A DNA stretch of 64,000 nucleotides from Eriocheir sinensis. Its lineage: Eukaryota; Arthropoda; Malacostraca; Decapoda; Varunidae. Location of the stretch: positions 13,981,536 to 14,045,535 of the forward strand of contig NC_066512.1 in NCBI RefSeq assembly GCF_024679095.1, in the 5' to 3' direction. The notes under the pieces are model-generated. The model had not been told where the DNA came from. It saw only the letters and a list, made by a program, of their open reading frames with translations, and did no database searches. Positions 1 through 12,281 of the stretch are shown piece after piece (the first letter of the stretch is position 1; the number at the start of each line of letters is the position of its first letter). The position numbers were made by a program, and so were the translations under genes.

Positions 1-81
1 ACTACTACTACTTCTACAGCGAACATTACACACACTGATAATAAAAGAGGTCAGGTCAAGTGAGGTCAGGGCGGTACATAC

Positions 82-688
82 CTGCGTAAGAGTGTCCTGC
101 GATGTAAAGGTTGTTGTCGCTAATCTCCGGGAACATCTGCAGCACCTGCGTGAGGCTGGCCAGCGCCTGGCCGCCCACCTTCACCTGGTCCCTGGGGATG
201 CTGTCCTCAGTGCTGGTGAAGCTGTAGCCTGAAGCATCGCAGGGGGAACACTGTTAATGCTGCTGCTGCTTTTACTACTATTACTACTACTACTGCTACT
301 ACGACTACTACGACTTCCACTACTACTGTTAATACAACTACTACTACTACTACGACTACTTCTACTACTACTGTTACTACGACTACTACTACTGCTGCTA
401 CAACAACTACGACTACTACTACTACTGTTAATACAACTACTACTACTACCACTACTACTACTACTGCTACTACGACTACTACTACTGCTGCTACAACTAC
501 AACTACTACTACTACTACTACGACTACTACTACTGCTGCTACAACTACAACTACTACTCCTACTCCTACTACTACTACTACTACTACTACTACAACGACT
601 ACTACTACTACTGCTACTACGACTACTACTACTACTACTACTACTACTATTACAACGACTACTACTACTACTGCTACTACTACTTCTC

Positions 689-743
<55 letters not shown>

Positions 744-801
744 AACGACTACTACTACTACTGCTACTACGACTACTACTACTACTACTACTGTTAATAT
801 G

Positions 802-864
<63 letters not shown>

Positions 865-3049
865 GATATTACGACTACTACTACTGCTGCTACAACTGCT
901 GCTGCTACTACTACTACTACTACTACTACTATTACTATTACTATTACTACTACTATTACTACTACTACTACTACTTTTTTTTTTACTACTACGGGCCTCC
1001 ATCTATTAGAGTTGCGTTGTGAGCGGTATATTCTCTCATATCCTTTCACAAAGCAATTCATTTGCCCCACCCCGCCAATGACTGTGGCCGACAACCATCT
1101 TTATTTAATATTACAAACCTTACTAAATATATTATCTTTAAGCTAACAGAGCTTGTGGTTGATACAACTATCAACCACCGTCGCCTCAAAGTCCAGGTCG
1201 GCAATGCGGGCGGTTTTGGGTGCAAGTGACCTGGTTCCTCTCAGGCAGACCAAGGCTGACCTCAGGAGGGAGAAGGACAGCCTGCATCTCATCCAGGCGA
1301 CCACACTGCTTCTTGGCTGCTGTTTCTTATCCGCCAGTGTTTCGGCGAGTCTTGCGTAGAAGCTCTGCGCCCTTGGTCCCATCCCTCCTGCCGTCGTGAA
1401 TACTACCGGGGTGAAGGAGCCCTGGTCCACATTCTGTATTCTTTCTTCATATGCTCTGTTCTTCTCTTGTTCGTTTCTTCTGTGGTGCTGCATCAAGGGT
1501 CAGGTCTTTGTGGCAATGGGCCATGGGATCAAAGATCCTTATGTCAAAATATGCCCTTTGTCCATGAGTCCAAAACCCTCTGGCGCCAACATCCACTCGT
1601 GCTTCGTTCGAAACATTAGCGGTGCGTCTGGCGAGGTGTTCGCCTTGCAGAGGGAGCAGCATGGGTTCCACAGTCACGTCGTGGCAGACTTCTTTCAGCA
1701 TCTGAGCTGTTACGTCTCTTACTTCATCATGTCTCATGCAGAGGAAACCTCCTCTCTTGCATGTCATGGCATGATTTTGGCTGAAGGATGAGCCACAGTT
1801 ACACATGTTTGGGAGCCCATCCACTGGCTAGCCATACCTGAGGGCAAGGACATCAGTGAATTCTTTTTTGTTTAATTTGAAGCCTTTTGCCCTGATAGGT
1901 AGTGTGGTTAGCCAGTTTGAAGCGCCCACTTCCTGTGAAATATCTGTCCTCCTCCTTGTGTCTTCTGGGAGTTCTCTCATTAGGTCACTCAGAGTGTCTC
2001 TTTTTTTTTTTCTCTGTTTATGAAGATTTCATTCCTTAGTGACCTAATATCTTGAGGGTTGTCTTCTCCCCTTTCATTTTGATTGGTAATATATCCAGTC
2101 AAGGAGGCTGTGATTCGGATTGAGTTCCCGAATTCAGACTCAGCCAGATTTTGCGGGTTGGTGATGCCGAGCCCACCCATTCTTGGCGGCAACTCGAGCA
2201 ATCTTCTTTCCTGGTCACTGGGACATCTCCCATTTGCTATCGCCGGTATGAAGGTGTTTCTGATAGCATCTTCCAGAGGTTTTAGTAACGGAGCAACATC
2301 AGGAACTGTCCTCATGAGGTAGTTCCATTTATGCTTGACACCGTACGTAACTGCTGCGTAGGCTGCCTGCGGTTCTGTTTTGGCGATCTCGCTCAGCCTC
2401 TGCAGTTCGGACTCCCAGCGCTTTACAGCTGTTTTCACATATTCGGTTCTGTATTCAGCTGTTCCAATGACTGCCCCGAGGTGTCTTTCGCCAGTCCCTG
2501 AAAGTTTCACGTTACTGCCCTGGAATGCTGTTTTGGCCCGATCGTATGCCTCTGGTTTTACAATCACCACAGACTTCGTGGCGTTGGGACGGTATCCTAG
2601 TTTAGGGCCGTGTTCATTGACGAGGTCCCACCATTTCCTGAGGTCTGCAGACTTTCCTACCCCGGTGAGGTCATCCGCATACGCCACCTGTTTGACGTTG
2701 GTGTTTTCATGGCGGATGATGTCCTGCAGCTTCATCATTCCCAGGGCAAACATTGCCATGGCCACTGGGTCTCCCTGGGTGGTGCCCTCTGAGGATTGTA
2801 TGGCCACCGGGTCTCCAAGTCGTTGGTCATTATGACTGCTGATGAACAGTCTGGCAGGTTCCTTGTATGTATTTGATTTTGATGTTGTGCAGTGCTGTTT
2901 CCCTATTGATGTTGTTGAACGCATTTGCAGCGTCCACCATCAGCACCGCCTCGCATTCTGGGTCTTCGAACATTTTCCTGACGGCGTGAATGGTAGCCTC
3001 ACACCCAGCCTGCTGACCCGCACACACTTAGAGGTTTCCCACCGCCTTC

Positions 3050-3094
<45 letters not shown>

Positions 3095-6000
3095 TGACAA
3101 ATACTACTATTACTATTATTACTCTCTCCACTGACCTAAATAAAAAACACCACATCTACCCCCCCACCCTCACCCCCCCACACCCACAACCCCTCACCCC
3201 CCACCCCCACACACAGCCCTAACACACACCTGCACCGACGGGGTTGTCAATATAGATCACATTGATGACCTTGGTTAGGGTGTGCTGGCGGGGTACAAGT
3301 TCACACTCGCGGGTCAGGGAGAAAGGCCCGTGCATGGAGAAGAGGCTCAGCATGGAGGAGAGCCCCGGACCCCCGTCAAGCCAAACCATCACAGGGGCGG
3401 CCTCCCAAGCCTCCTGGATGTCGGGGAGAGAGAGAGAGGGGGGGGGGGAGAGGAGCAATGTAGGAGAAAAAATAGACAATAAAATATAAAACAAAGAAAC
3501 TAGAAACGGAAGAAGGAAAGAAGGAAAGGAATGAAGGAAGAATAATTAACTTCCAAATCTGAAAAAAAGGAGGAGGGTGTCAAGTTAGTGGTGATAATGA
3601 AGTGGAGGAGGAGGAGGAGGAGGTTTCCGAGATGCTGCTGCTGGTGATGATGATGATGAGGAGGAGAAAGAGGAAGAGGAGGAGGAACAGGAGGTTTTCG
3701 AGATGGTAATAATGATGATGATGATGAGGATGAGGATGAGGAGGAGGTTGTTTTCGAGATGGTATTGATGGTGACGATGAGAAGGAAGAGGAGGAGGAGC
3801 AGGAGGAGGAGGAGGAGGAGGAGGAGGAGGAGGAGGAGGAGGAGGAGGAGGAGAAGAAGAAGAAGAAGAAGAAGAAGAAGAAGAAGAAGAAGAAGAAGAA
3901 GAAGAAGAAGAAGAAGAAGAAGGAGGAGGAGGAGGAGGAGGAGGACAAAGAAATAGAAAGGAAAAGCAAACAGCAACAGACCTCTTGGTCCTAACTAGGC
4001 TCTCTGTTGTTGCTACCATCTACTCTAATCTACGAGACAGAGACAGCAAAGGTGAAGGTCCCTCTCCTCCCACCAGTCCCTCCAGCCGAAGCTGACATGG
4101 AAAGGAAGAATACCATGTAGTATAGAAAAACTACGATGGAATTTTACATGGATAGAAGGAAGATCATACACGACGACTAAGCTAACACTACTTTCTGTTA
4201 GACCGGAGCAAAATAATGGATGTTCGGGTCAGCTTCTAAATATTTGTCTAGTCGGTTTTTGATCGTGCAAATAGTTTCGCTTTCGACGACGTTTTGAGGC
4301 AGACCATTACATACATTGATGACACGGTTGAAGAAGAAGTGCTTCGATTCATTTGAGTTGAAACGCTTCCTCGTTATTTTGTATCCATTGTTTCTTGTTA
4401 CACTTGATTGAGAGACTGTAAAATAATCATGAACATCGACGTTGTCGAATCCCTTGAACATTTTTAACACTTTGATAAGGTCACCTCTAAGCCTGCGCTT
4501 TGATAAGCTGAATAAGTTCAGTTCTTAAAGTGTCCAGGGATCATTTTAGTAGCTCGACGCTGCACCCTCTCGAGTTTATCTATATCTTTCCTGTAATAGG
4601 GAGACCAAAATTGAACGCAATACTCAAAATGTGGGCGAACTAACGAATTGTACAGTTTCAATATCACTTTTTCTGATTTATGTTCAAATGTACGACCAAT
4701 AAATCCGATCAGATTGTTGGCAGTTTCTACTGCTTCTGTGCAATGTTAACTCGGTTTAAGATCGTTCGAAATTATTACTCCAAGATCTCCTTTAATTTGA
4801 TAATGAATACGATCGTTGTTGATTCCGATATGCATAACCTTGCACTTTTCAATATTGAAATCCATTTGCCATGTTCGTGCCCAACTACTTAAACGTTCGA
4901 GATCAGCTTGTTAGTGTTCTTTATCCATTGTCGTAATGACTCTGCTGCCTATTTTTGTGTCGTCTGCAAATTTCGATATTTTACACGATAGCCCCTCGTC
5001 AATGTCATTTACGTACACCAAAAAAAAGAACAGGTCCCAACACCGACCCCTGTGGAACACAGCTTTTGACATCTCGCCAGTCAGATGATATACCATTCAT
5101 AACAACTCTCTGTTTACGGTCGGTAAGCCAGTCTTTGAGCCACTTATGAATATTACCAGTTATACCGTGAGCTTGCAAATTACTAAGGAGACGGTTGTGA
5201 GGGACTTTGTCAAATGCTTTTTGAAAGTCCAAATATATAATGTCTACTGATTGACTTTCATCGTATACATTAAAGATGTAGTTGAAGTAATCGAAGAGGT
5301 TAGTCAAACAGGAACGCTTGTTTCGAAAACCATGTTGCGAATCCTTAAGTAGTCTATCTTAAAAAAGAACTTTAACATTTTTTCGCGAATGATCGTCTCC
5401 AAAATTATGCACACGATTGACGTTAGACTGATCGGTCGACAATTACCTGGTTTTGACTTGTCGCCTTTTTTAAAGATCGGAGTTACGTTAGCGAGTTTCC
5501 ATTCTTGTGGTACTTTTCCTGTGCTTAGCGACTTTGAGAATATGTTCAAGAGTGGTTTGCTGATCTGATGTTTTCCGTCTTAAAGAATTCACGGGAATAT
5601 TTTATCTGGGCCGGGTGTTTTGTTTACTTTAATATTATCGATAATTTGTACTATATCACTTTCTGCAATGTCGTTAATACTACTCAAGGATGTGTCATCA
5701 ATATATCTTGGGGCTTCCGGTTGACTATCGGATACGATTTCTTCTGTAAAAATGGAGGCAAAAAAATCATTCAATATAATAGCGAATTTTTTTTATCATC
5801 AGTTGGCTGTTGGTCGTCTTTTACGGAATGGTACGCATAAATTCACGGCTCTACTTAAAGTGTCTGTGAATGTTTCCCAAGCTTTATTTATATCTGAGGC
5901 TGCAGTCTGCATTCGCTAATAAATTTCTTAGTTTGTCAAAATCCACACGTCGGTAATCAGGTATTCTTTCTTCACTCGTTTTCATGTCCTCTTTGATTTT

Positions 6001-9000
6001 TACTTCAAACGAAGTCATTCGATGATCGCTGTCGCTGAATTCTATACCAACAATGAGATCAATAACTAGGCTTTCTTTAGTTGTGAGAACAAGATCGAGT
6101 ATGTTATTTTCGCGAGTTGGTTTATGCACATGCTGATAAAGCGCACTTTCTAAGTTACTGTACAGATCGTGACCAGAGTGTATGTTTAACGTGTCTCCCC
6201 AACTCTTTACTGGTAAGTTAAAGTCTCCCATAATAATTTCAGCTTCAAATTGATTGCATATGTTATAAATTTGTTCGAACAGTTTTCTGTCTATTTCAGC
6301 TGCTTGGTTTGGAGGTCTATAAACAATGCCAATAACTAATTTACTTGAACGATTTTTAAATTCTACGAAAACGGTGTCTATATTATTTATTCTTTCTACT
6401 TTGATAACACGTGGATTTAAACCAGCTCGAATATATAAGACGAAGCCACCACCAACTCTGTTTTCTCTGTCGCAAAGAAAAATTGAATAGCCGGGCAAGT
6501 TAAATTCCACAATAAAATCTCTGTTACTTGTATTCAACCATGACTTTGCGACGGCGATAATGTGGAAGTTTTCCGTTGCAACAAGTTCTTCCAGGTCTAT
6601 GAATTTATTTCGAATGCTGCGGGCGTTTACGTAACACGCGTTTATATGGTCATGGTGGGATTGGTTGTTGGTCCTTTGATTGTTTACGTGGCGTTTTTTG
6701 TCGGGGTTCGCTGGTGTTTTTTTGCTCTGAAAAGGAACACCTGCTCACTAAGAAGTCTTCCAAGTCGAGCCGCCCCGACGGGATTTAGGTGTACACCATC
6801 GCGTTCGTACAAGTCATTTGCACTATAAAAGTTATTCCAAAAATTCACAAACTCGACATTTTCTTGAGCACATAATGACTTTAGTCGGTTGTTAGTGCTG
6901 AAGGCTTTACTGTAAAAAGCGTTACTTTCATCCGCGGGAGGATACCAGATATCATTATGTTGTTCGTTTTTTCCTTGAATTGTCAGATCAGTCTACGATA
7001 CTTTTCCATTAATTCTTCTGAACGATTGGCCTTTACGTCGTTTGTTCCGACATGAATGACGAACAGTGAGTTTTGGTCTGAGCCGGTCATAACATCGTCG
7101 CGCGCCGCAGTGATGCCATCTACACCTATACCGGGGAAACATACGCTCGCGTTTCTCATATGAAGCACGACCGCAAAATTCTGTTAACTGACCTCTGATC
7201 GTTGAATTGCCAATTAACCGGGTTTCGTGTTCTTCATCAACTTTCTCCTTTAAAATATCAAATCGATTGAAGGTCGTGAGTTGCAACATTTTTCTTGGCG
7301 TATAAGGCCTGGCTACATTCCTTACAGGAAAGAAACCGTCTTCAGGTGCTTCGGTACTCGGATTTCTCGTGACTTGGGCATAGGTCGGTGCGGTCGGGTT
7401 GGGCAAAGAAGGGGCAGTGTCGCTAATCAGCGGCACAACTATGTTGGCCGCAACAAACTCGTTCAGGGATTCGTGTTGTTTTTACTAGTATGTCATATTT
7501 CATTTTCAAATCGTCGAACTTACGGTTGCTAACACAAAGGCGACAAGCAGAGGAGTTTCCAAAATACTGAGGAGCGAACCTCCCGCAACATACTTCGCAA
7601 TTTCTCAGTTGGGACGGCATTTTGAATTAGCAATTTCTCAACTCACAATGAAAGCAAATAGAGCACAGTTACTGTAAACTTAAGGGTGTCACCATAACAC
7701 AATTTAAAAAAAGTAGAATGCATAGAAAAGAGATACTGCGATTTCCCAGTGCCCCAGGAAAATAAAAGTATGGAGACCTCCGCAAGGCCAGAAAAAGACA
7801 GAAAATGGCCATTATGAGTGATGAGCCTTCGGATTTGAAGCTGGCAACCTTTTCAACCCGGTTGAATTTGTCCTTGAGCTTTGTCCCAAAAAGACTGAGG
7901 CCGGCGTGGATACCCATCACCCACGCTGGGTAGAGAGAAAGGAGTCAGCCACCCAAGAGGATCCCAACATGTGTCTCCCTTCAAGCACGAGCCTTGCGGG
8001 CCCTGGCCTAAGGCACCTGTCACAAAGTGTGCTCCGAGGACTTCCGCAGGAAAAAAGAACACCGCCGCGAAGACTCCGAAGTGGCTAGGATCTCCCGGGA
8101 TAGTGAGAGAAACATCGGAGAAAGACTGAGACTAGAGGCTGGGTAGAATATCTGTAGAAAGGAAGGAAGGGAAGTGATGTGTCCTCAAACTGTAAGGGAG
8201 AGTGACAACCCTTGGATAGACTAGCCATAATAATGAAATAAAAAAAGGTAATAGTCCGGAGAGAAAGAAAGAAGTCCCTTTTAGTCGCCTTTTACGACAC
8301 GCAGGGATTACGGTGGTGGAATTCTTTCACTCCTAACCACAGGAGGAGGAGGAGGAGGAGGTGGGAAAAGAAAACAGATTTGAAGGGAGAAAATATAGGA
8401 GATGAAAGAGGGAAAATAATGAGAAGATGTAAAAAGAGAACAAGAAGGAAGAAAATATAAGAAGAGGATGAAGAAACAAAAGGCCTGTGAGAGAAAGAAT
8501 AGGAGGAAGAGAGGGAGGAAGAGATCACTATAAATAATGATGAAAGCGAGAGGGAGAGGAAAAAGAGATGAGGAAAAATGAGTATACGCGGCTGATCGCT
8601 CACCCTCGCCGGGAAGAACCAGATGAAGTGGTGGGCGTCGAAGGCTTTGTCCACGGAGAAGAAACCCGCGTAGCTTAACCCATATTCCTCGCCCAACGGC
8701 ACTCGACTCAGCCTTCGCGCCTCCTGAAAAAACGGAAGACGAGTATGAAGAAGAAAACACATGGAATGAATAAAAGCAACAAAGGAACAAGAATGAGATG
8801 CCTGTATTATCAAACATTTCGGTGCTTACACACCCACATATTATAAGGCTTTCGTAGTTGTGGCTATTGCCGAGGGTAGTTCTATGAGCCTAGTAGTAGT
8901 CAGACAAGGCTTCTGCCCCATGAATGCGAAAGCAAGGAAGACTGAGAAGATCTGAGAAGCGGTACAAACAAATATTTTCAAATATTTCAGGTCTTACACA

Positions 9001-9403
9001 CACACACACACACCTGTTGGGACTTTGGTAGAGGTTGGGTTAGTAGGTCCAAGGGTCGTTCTATGAAGCCTAGAGATGGTTTGACAAGGCTTTTGCACCA
9101 TCAACGTTAAAAAACACTCTTGAGAGCACAACTTATCTTTTTTGTGCCCTTAGGAAACAGTTGCTGTGGAGCCAATAGCGTCTGAGAATACGTTCCCAAA
9201 AGGATGACTTGACTTGCCTCGATCCTCCCAACTTCCAGAAGGGGCGTAAGGAATAGAGGCTCCCCGACGTCCTCCTTGGGTTGGGATGGCGCGCTGATCG
9301 TGGTCGTGGGTACTTCGGGGCGTGAGTACAGGAGGCCCAGAGGGTCGTTCACCAGGGCCGACAGCACCACCACCACCACCGGAACTACCACTGCCACCCA
9401 CAT
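82..9403 (-). CDS. CPVL: Serine carboxypeptidase, CPVL-like, copy A (exons 1-4, 3' end outside window)
   Basis: Family S10 serine carboxypeptidase, expected to be secreted or lysosomal and to remove C-terminal residues. Exons on the minus strand are 9403-9218 (ATG at 9403), 8723-8604, 3413-3230 and 228-82. Phases are 0, 0, 1 and 1, and borders are GT-AG except intron 1, whose donor is GC (GAG|gcaagt). Exon 1 encodes a hydrophobic signal peptide of about 20 residues, then GEPLFLTPLL. Exon 3 holds the oxyanion-hole motif WLDGGPG, and exon 4 ends on the nucleophile motif GHSYAG. Exons 5-9 would lie left of position 1. Against copy B, exons 2 and 4 encode identical peptides, exon 3 differs at one residue (NPVGAG against NPVGTG), and exon 1 differs at six, all after the signal peptide. 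Introns 2 and 3 carry LINE insertions absent from copy B. Family call is firm; whether it is a functional gene or an alternative haplotype cannot be told. Confidence 0.88.
256..992. repeat. ACT/AGT trinucleotide array in CPVL copy A intron 3
   Basis: About 740 bp of imperfect (ACT)n with GCT, GTT and ACG interruptions, starting 28 bp from the acceptor of exon 4. The same array in copy B is split into 17104-17482 and 18651-19015 by a solo LTR. Poly-Ser, poly-Val and poly-Leu reading frames here are products of the repeat. Confidence 0.95.
993..3050 (-). mobile_element. LINE with restriction-like endonuclease (R2/NeSL/Utopia-type), 5'-truncated
   Basis: Minus-strand reading frames at 3027-2830, 2924-1989, 1824-1447 and 1496-1143 give one degenerate polyprotein. 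In order they hold an RT palm motif (DAANAFNNIN), SEGTTQGDPVAMAM, the catalytic box AYADDLTG, a thumb-like region, a CNCGSSFSQNHAMTC zinc-type motif, then RVDVGARGFW...YFDIRIF, which fits a PD-(D/E)XK endonuclease, and a conserved C terminus (GSFTPVVFTTAGGMGP, WMRCRLSFSLLRSA). Frames are broken by frameshifts and stops. The 3' side ends in an A-rich stretch (T run at 975-984) beside the trinucleotide array. Copy B lacks this insertion, so it entered after the arms separated. The exact clade is uncertain. Confidence 0.7.
3051..3092. repeat. TAC trinucleotide remnant
   Basis: (CTA)n directly left of the LINE insertion. It is the outer part of the same trinucleotide array found at 256-992. Confidence 0.85.
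3598..3950. repeat. GGA/GAA/GAT low-complexity purine tract
   Basis: Runs of (GGA)n, (GAA)n and (GAT)n in copy A intron 2, mirrored in copy B at 16400-16620 as pyrimidines. A gtttccgagatg word recurs (3623, 3694, 3749), so the array is partly a higher-order repeat. Arg-rich, Leu-rich and Ser-rich frames here are artefacts. Confidence 0.9.
3975..7660 (-). mobile_element. CR1-like LINE, nearly full length, degraded (CR1-D)
   Basis: Inserted in intron 2 of CPVL copy A and absent from copy B. ORF1 (7620-6983) begins MPSQLRNCEVCC with a CxxC...CxLC zinc-type motif, then a GDSL/SGNH esterase-like domain (RLIGNSTIRGQ, then FVIHVGTNDVKA in another frame). ORF2 has the endonuclease at 6537-5884 (VIGIVYRPPNQ, IIMGDFNLP, SDSDHR) and then RT fragments: 5774-5589 (VNKTPGPDKIFP), 5549-5304 (NVTPIFKKGDKS, NCRPISLTS), 5307-5005 ([26 protein letters not shown]) and 5096-4911 (FADDTK). 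The C-terminal piece is 4470-4198. Several frameshifts and stops break it. The 3' end (about 3980-3998) carries a GGACC/GGTCT hairpin like other CR1 copies here. Confidence 0.8.
7661..8335. other. Unassigned insert segment in copy A intron 2
   Basis: Part of the roughly 4.3-kb block missing from copy B. No convincing coding frame. The right end (about 8270-8335, with agtcgccttttacgacacgcag) looks like the end of a dispersed repeat, but I cannot name it. Confidence 0.4.
8996..9014. repeat. CA microsatellite
   Basis: Short (CA)n in copy A intron 1. In copy B the matching place (15596-15605) is only about five units long. Confidence 0.8.
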
Positions 9404-9722
9404 AATCGCTCGTCTTCCTGCCTCACCCTCACGCCGGCAGCCACACGCGAACTAGGCGACTCTTTCCTACCTGCTCGAGATGGTAAAAGGTAAAGTTGGA
9501 AGCATACGCTACAGCTGCGCGTGGCGGCGGTGCTGATCAAGATGGACATACTTACTAAGAGGTGAAACCATCATGGGGGGGCGGAAGGCAACAGTTGGCA
9601 GGAACGGCGCACCTGCCCGTGACGTCACTTGGTGGTGGAAGGATAGGTCCGCCAGTGCAGGCAGCAGCAGTGCTGGTCGGGAGGCCAGGGAGTGCAGGTC
9701 GAGCGCGCTTCATAACCTTGCT

Positions 9723-10028
9723 ATGCCAGCAAGTTGTATGGTGAATGGGTGCACGTCAGTGTACTCAAGAGGGACTTCTCTTCGATTTCATAGGCTCCCA
9801 AAGGATGAAGACCTTAGAAAAAAGTGGCTTGCGCTCTGTAATGCGAAGGACATAAAATATGGGCAAGTATGCAGTCGTCATTTTGAGACTACTGCTTTCG
9901 CACGGAACCTTAAATATGAACTGCTTGGGCTGCCTGTACCTGCGAAGCAACTACGATTCAAGCCTGGAGCAATGCCAACACTTCGTCTTCCTACTCTGTA
10001 CAATAGAATTTTGGCAACTGATAATTGA
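9723..10028 (+). CDS. THAP-type zinc finger protein, short
   Basis: A 101-codon ORF starting MPASCMVNGCTSV. It has the THAP C2CH pattern: C5, C10, then a KKWLALCNA segment, then CSRHF, followed by an FKPGAMPTL tail that matches the conserved end of THAP domains. THAP domains bind DNA and occur in host factors and in P-element, Kolobok and related transposases. An in-frame ATG exists at 9573, but the sequence before 9723 does not resemble protein; the start at 9723 sits four codons before the first zinc ligand. The ORF ends four bases before an inverted repeat (10033) that is mirrored at 12434. It converges on the nuclease relic at 10801-12019. It may be the first exon of a longer transposase or a stand-alone DNA-binding partner. 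Confidence 0.75.
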   Translation: MPASCMVNGCTSVYSRGTSLRFHRLPKDEDLRKKWLALCNAKDIKYGQVCSRHFETTAFARNLKYELLGLPVPAKQLRFKPGAMPTLRLPTLYNRILATDN

Positions 10029-10800
10029 TTTATAGTCCAGTAGAAATTGACCGGAACCCAAACATTTAAGGTAACAGCCAAATTTTTGCACAATTACCTT
10101 CCTTAGGGCATCAATTGAATGTAAAAAAAATTCAACAGGAATCAACCTTGGGGAAATATGTTTTCTTCTCACAAATTCAAAATGGCGGACAAATGGCTTC
10201 CGGTAAATTATGAACAAGCATAGTTCTTATTATAGATATCACATAGATACCAAATTTATATCTCTATATATGTTATTATAGTATTTGAATACAACCTGAT
10301 GAGATTTGAGTATATTCAGCTACCTTTTAGTAAGATTGAGTACGTTATACTGTTCCTTAATGTCAAAATTCTGTTATAAAATATATCTTTGAAGAATAAT
10401 GTGTTAAATGATGAATTTGCATTTCCCAGCTTAGTACAGTGATATACATGTCATTGACTACAGATCTAAATGCTATGGAAATCATATATTACATAACACA
10501 AATTCAAAATGGCAACAAAACACAACTGTCATTGTATACAATTAGATGACAGTAATCACGCTATTGTGGCACAGAAGCACTCTAACACAGCATGTTAAGG
10601 CAGCACATATATGATGTGTGACAATTGACAAAAAACACATATATCTCATCACATGTTCATTAGGGATCATACGTGCCAGAGATTTAAGCAGGTAAGCTGA
10701 ATGCCTTGCCAAATCAACATAAACACAGATAGTCAGAAAGTGTCATTTGCTAAGTAACTAAGTGAGACATAACACTGTTTTTCAGTAGATGAATTCACAC

Positions 10801-12019
10801 TTATGATTCCCCATCATCATCAGTCTCATCGGTGATTTGATATACTGGTGGGAAGTTTTCACATTGGCCCTCGCACTTGCAATGAATGCTACACGGCAGA
10901 CGTTTCTTAGCACAACTGCAGGATGCACACAGCTTCTTGCTACTCTTGCAAGAACAGCGAATTTCACGGAGCAGATCTGAGGGTGCAGGAGCCATATCCG
11001 TTATTATTGGGACCACAGAACCAGCCTCCAGCTTGAAACCATACTCCTCCTTGCTGAGGACTGTGCGTAGATTACGCCAGGTACTAACTTGGTGGTGGAC
11101 TCGCAGGCAATGAAAGTAACATGCTCTACTGGTAGGAGGCATCCGTTCAATGGCTACATACTTTGGGGAGATCATGTGTAAGTAGCGAAGTTCATCCAAG
11201 GCTTTTGGTGCCTTAGATCCACCTTTGTAGAATGCTGCCACAAACTGTTCCCCAACACGATGCAGCTCCTTTGGTGAAGCACCTGTTTCACCAAATATGA
11301 GAATGTCTGATCTCAAACTTTGTGCCGACTGAAGAACTTTGAGGACTTTCACCTTTCCTATCCCAAACAGGGCTGATGTAGTGTCACAACCTGACATTGC
11401 ATGTGCAAATGGTAAACACCTGCACATGTCTCCCTAGAGCTTCTTGGGCAACCTTTATAGAGATCACATGTGCTTTGGTCTGCAAACAAATATTGCTTGA
11501 ATTGCTGGAGTGATACATCAGCAGAATCAATATATCTGTGTCATCAGCCAATACACATACGTTTGTGTGATCCTCAGCAAAGTCTAGTGCCTTGCGCACA
11601 ATGACCACATCTGCATCACCCTCATCACCAGCATGTGTCACCTGGATACCAGCCTGTCTCAGATACATGCCTAGCAAGTTGACGAGGTTCTGCTTGTTAC
11701 GCACGTTTGAAAGGAAGCCAGTCTTATTGGTGGGAACACTTGTCCTTGGTTCCACAACCATGTCAGGAAATGATGCCTGCTGAACACGACGGCGCTTCTG
11801 CTCACTGTCTTTTGTTGTGCGCACTTTGTAACTATCAAACACAACACACAATGGAACACTAGCTCTCTGATGTTGAATGACAGCACCAACATATGATTCA
11901 CAGACAGAGTGCACTGTCCCAACCTTTGGCCATGCTAGACGATACAGGAGGGCACATCCATCTATCACAGTTGCTGCAGGCTGTTCAACAGGATGTTCAG
12001 TGATGTAGTTCAGCTGCAA
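10801..12019 (-). pseudogene. FEN/XPG-like nuclease with C-terminal CXC cysteine cluster, broken by one frameshift
   Basis: Two overlapping minus-strand ORFs (12019-11384 and 11427-10801) form one protein with a single frameshift near 11425. The first holds an acidic residue in a VIDGCALLY strand (D20), a GDEGDAD cluster (residues 131-137) and ADDTD (158-162). The second begins near SGCDTTSALFGIGK, which resembles the GCDY...GIG helix-hairpin of FEN1/XPG nucleases. These acidic positions match the metal-binding set of that fold. The C terminus (around 10840-10960) has a cluster of some ten Cys in CxC and CxxC spacing, similar to a tesmin/TSO1 CXC zinc domain. A good splice acceptor (tttgcag) precedes CTGAACTAC at 12013, so an upstream exon is possible. 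Similar proteins are repeated in many marine invertebrates; I know no assigned function. The frameshift could be decay or an assembly error. Confidence 0.65.
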
Positions 12020-12281
12020 ATAGGGCTACATATCATTGCGCAGCTATGAAATAATGTAATTTTTAATGATGACCAGTGAACATAGGGTTTATTTATACGA
12101 TTTCAGGCTATTTTTGCATGAAACATTCCTTTTTTGTAGTATTAGTAATTTAACCCATGAGAATTGCATGAACTTAACACACTCACTCAGTTTTTGCAGG
12201 TTATTTCAGCTTGTTTAGTATTTTATATCACATTCTTTGTTTACGCTATTTTCTCATTTTTTTTGCGGAACGTATTATGCA

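Larger units (their letters stand above)
82..9517. repeat. Left arm of a large inverted duplication
   Basis: Mirrors the right arm (about 15120-19270) at very high identity over exons, introns and the 5' flank of the CPVL gene. The similarity ends about 100 bp upstream of the start codons (left about 9517, right about 15122). Differences are mostly insertions: two LINEs on the left, one solo LTR on the right, and microsatellite length changes. Homology probably continues left of position 1. Confidence 0.9.

Noticed and set aside
181..1002. Long poly-Ser, poly-Val, poly-Leu and poly-Thr reading frames (also 3500-4019, 18544-19089, 20129-20716)
   Set aside because: They are translations of trinucleotide arrays in all frames, located in introns of the CPVL gene. 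None has non-repeat content apart from exon 4 sequence at the edge.
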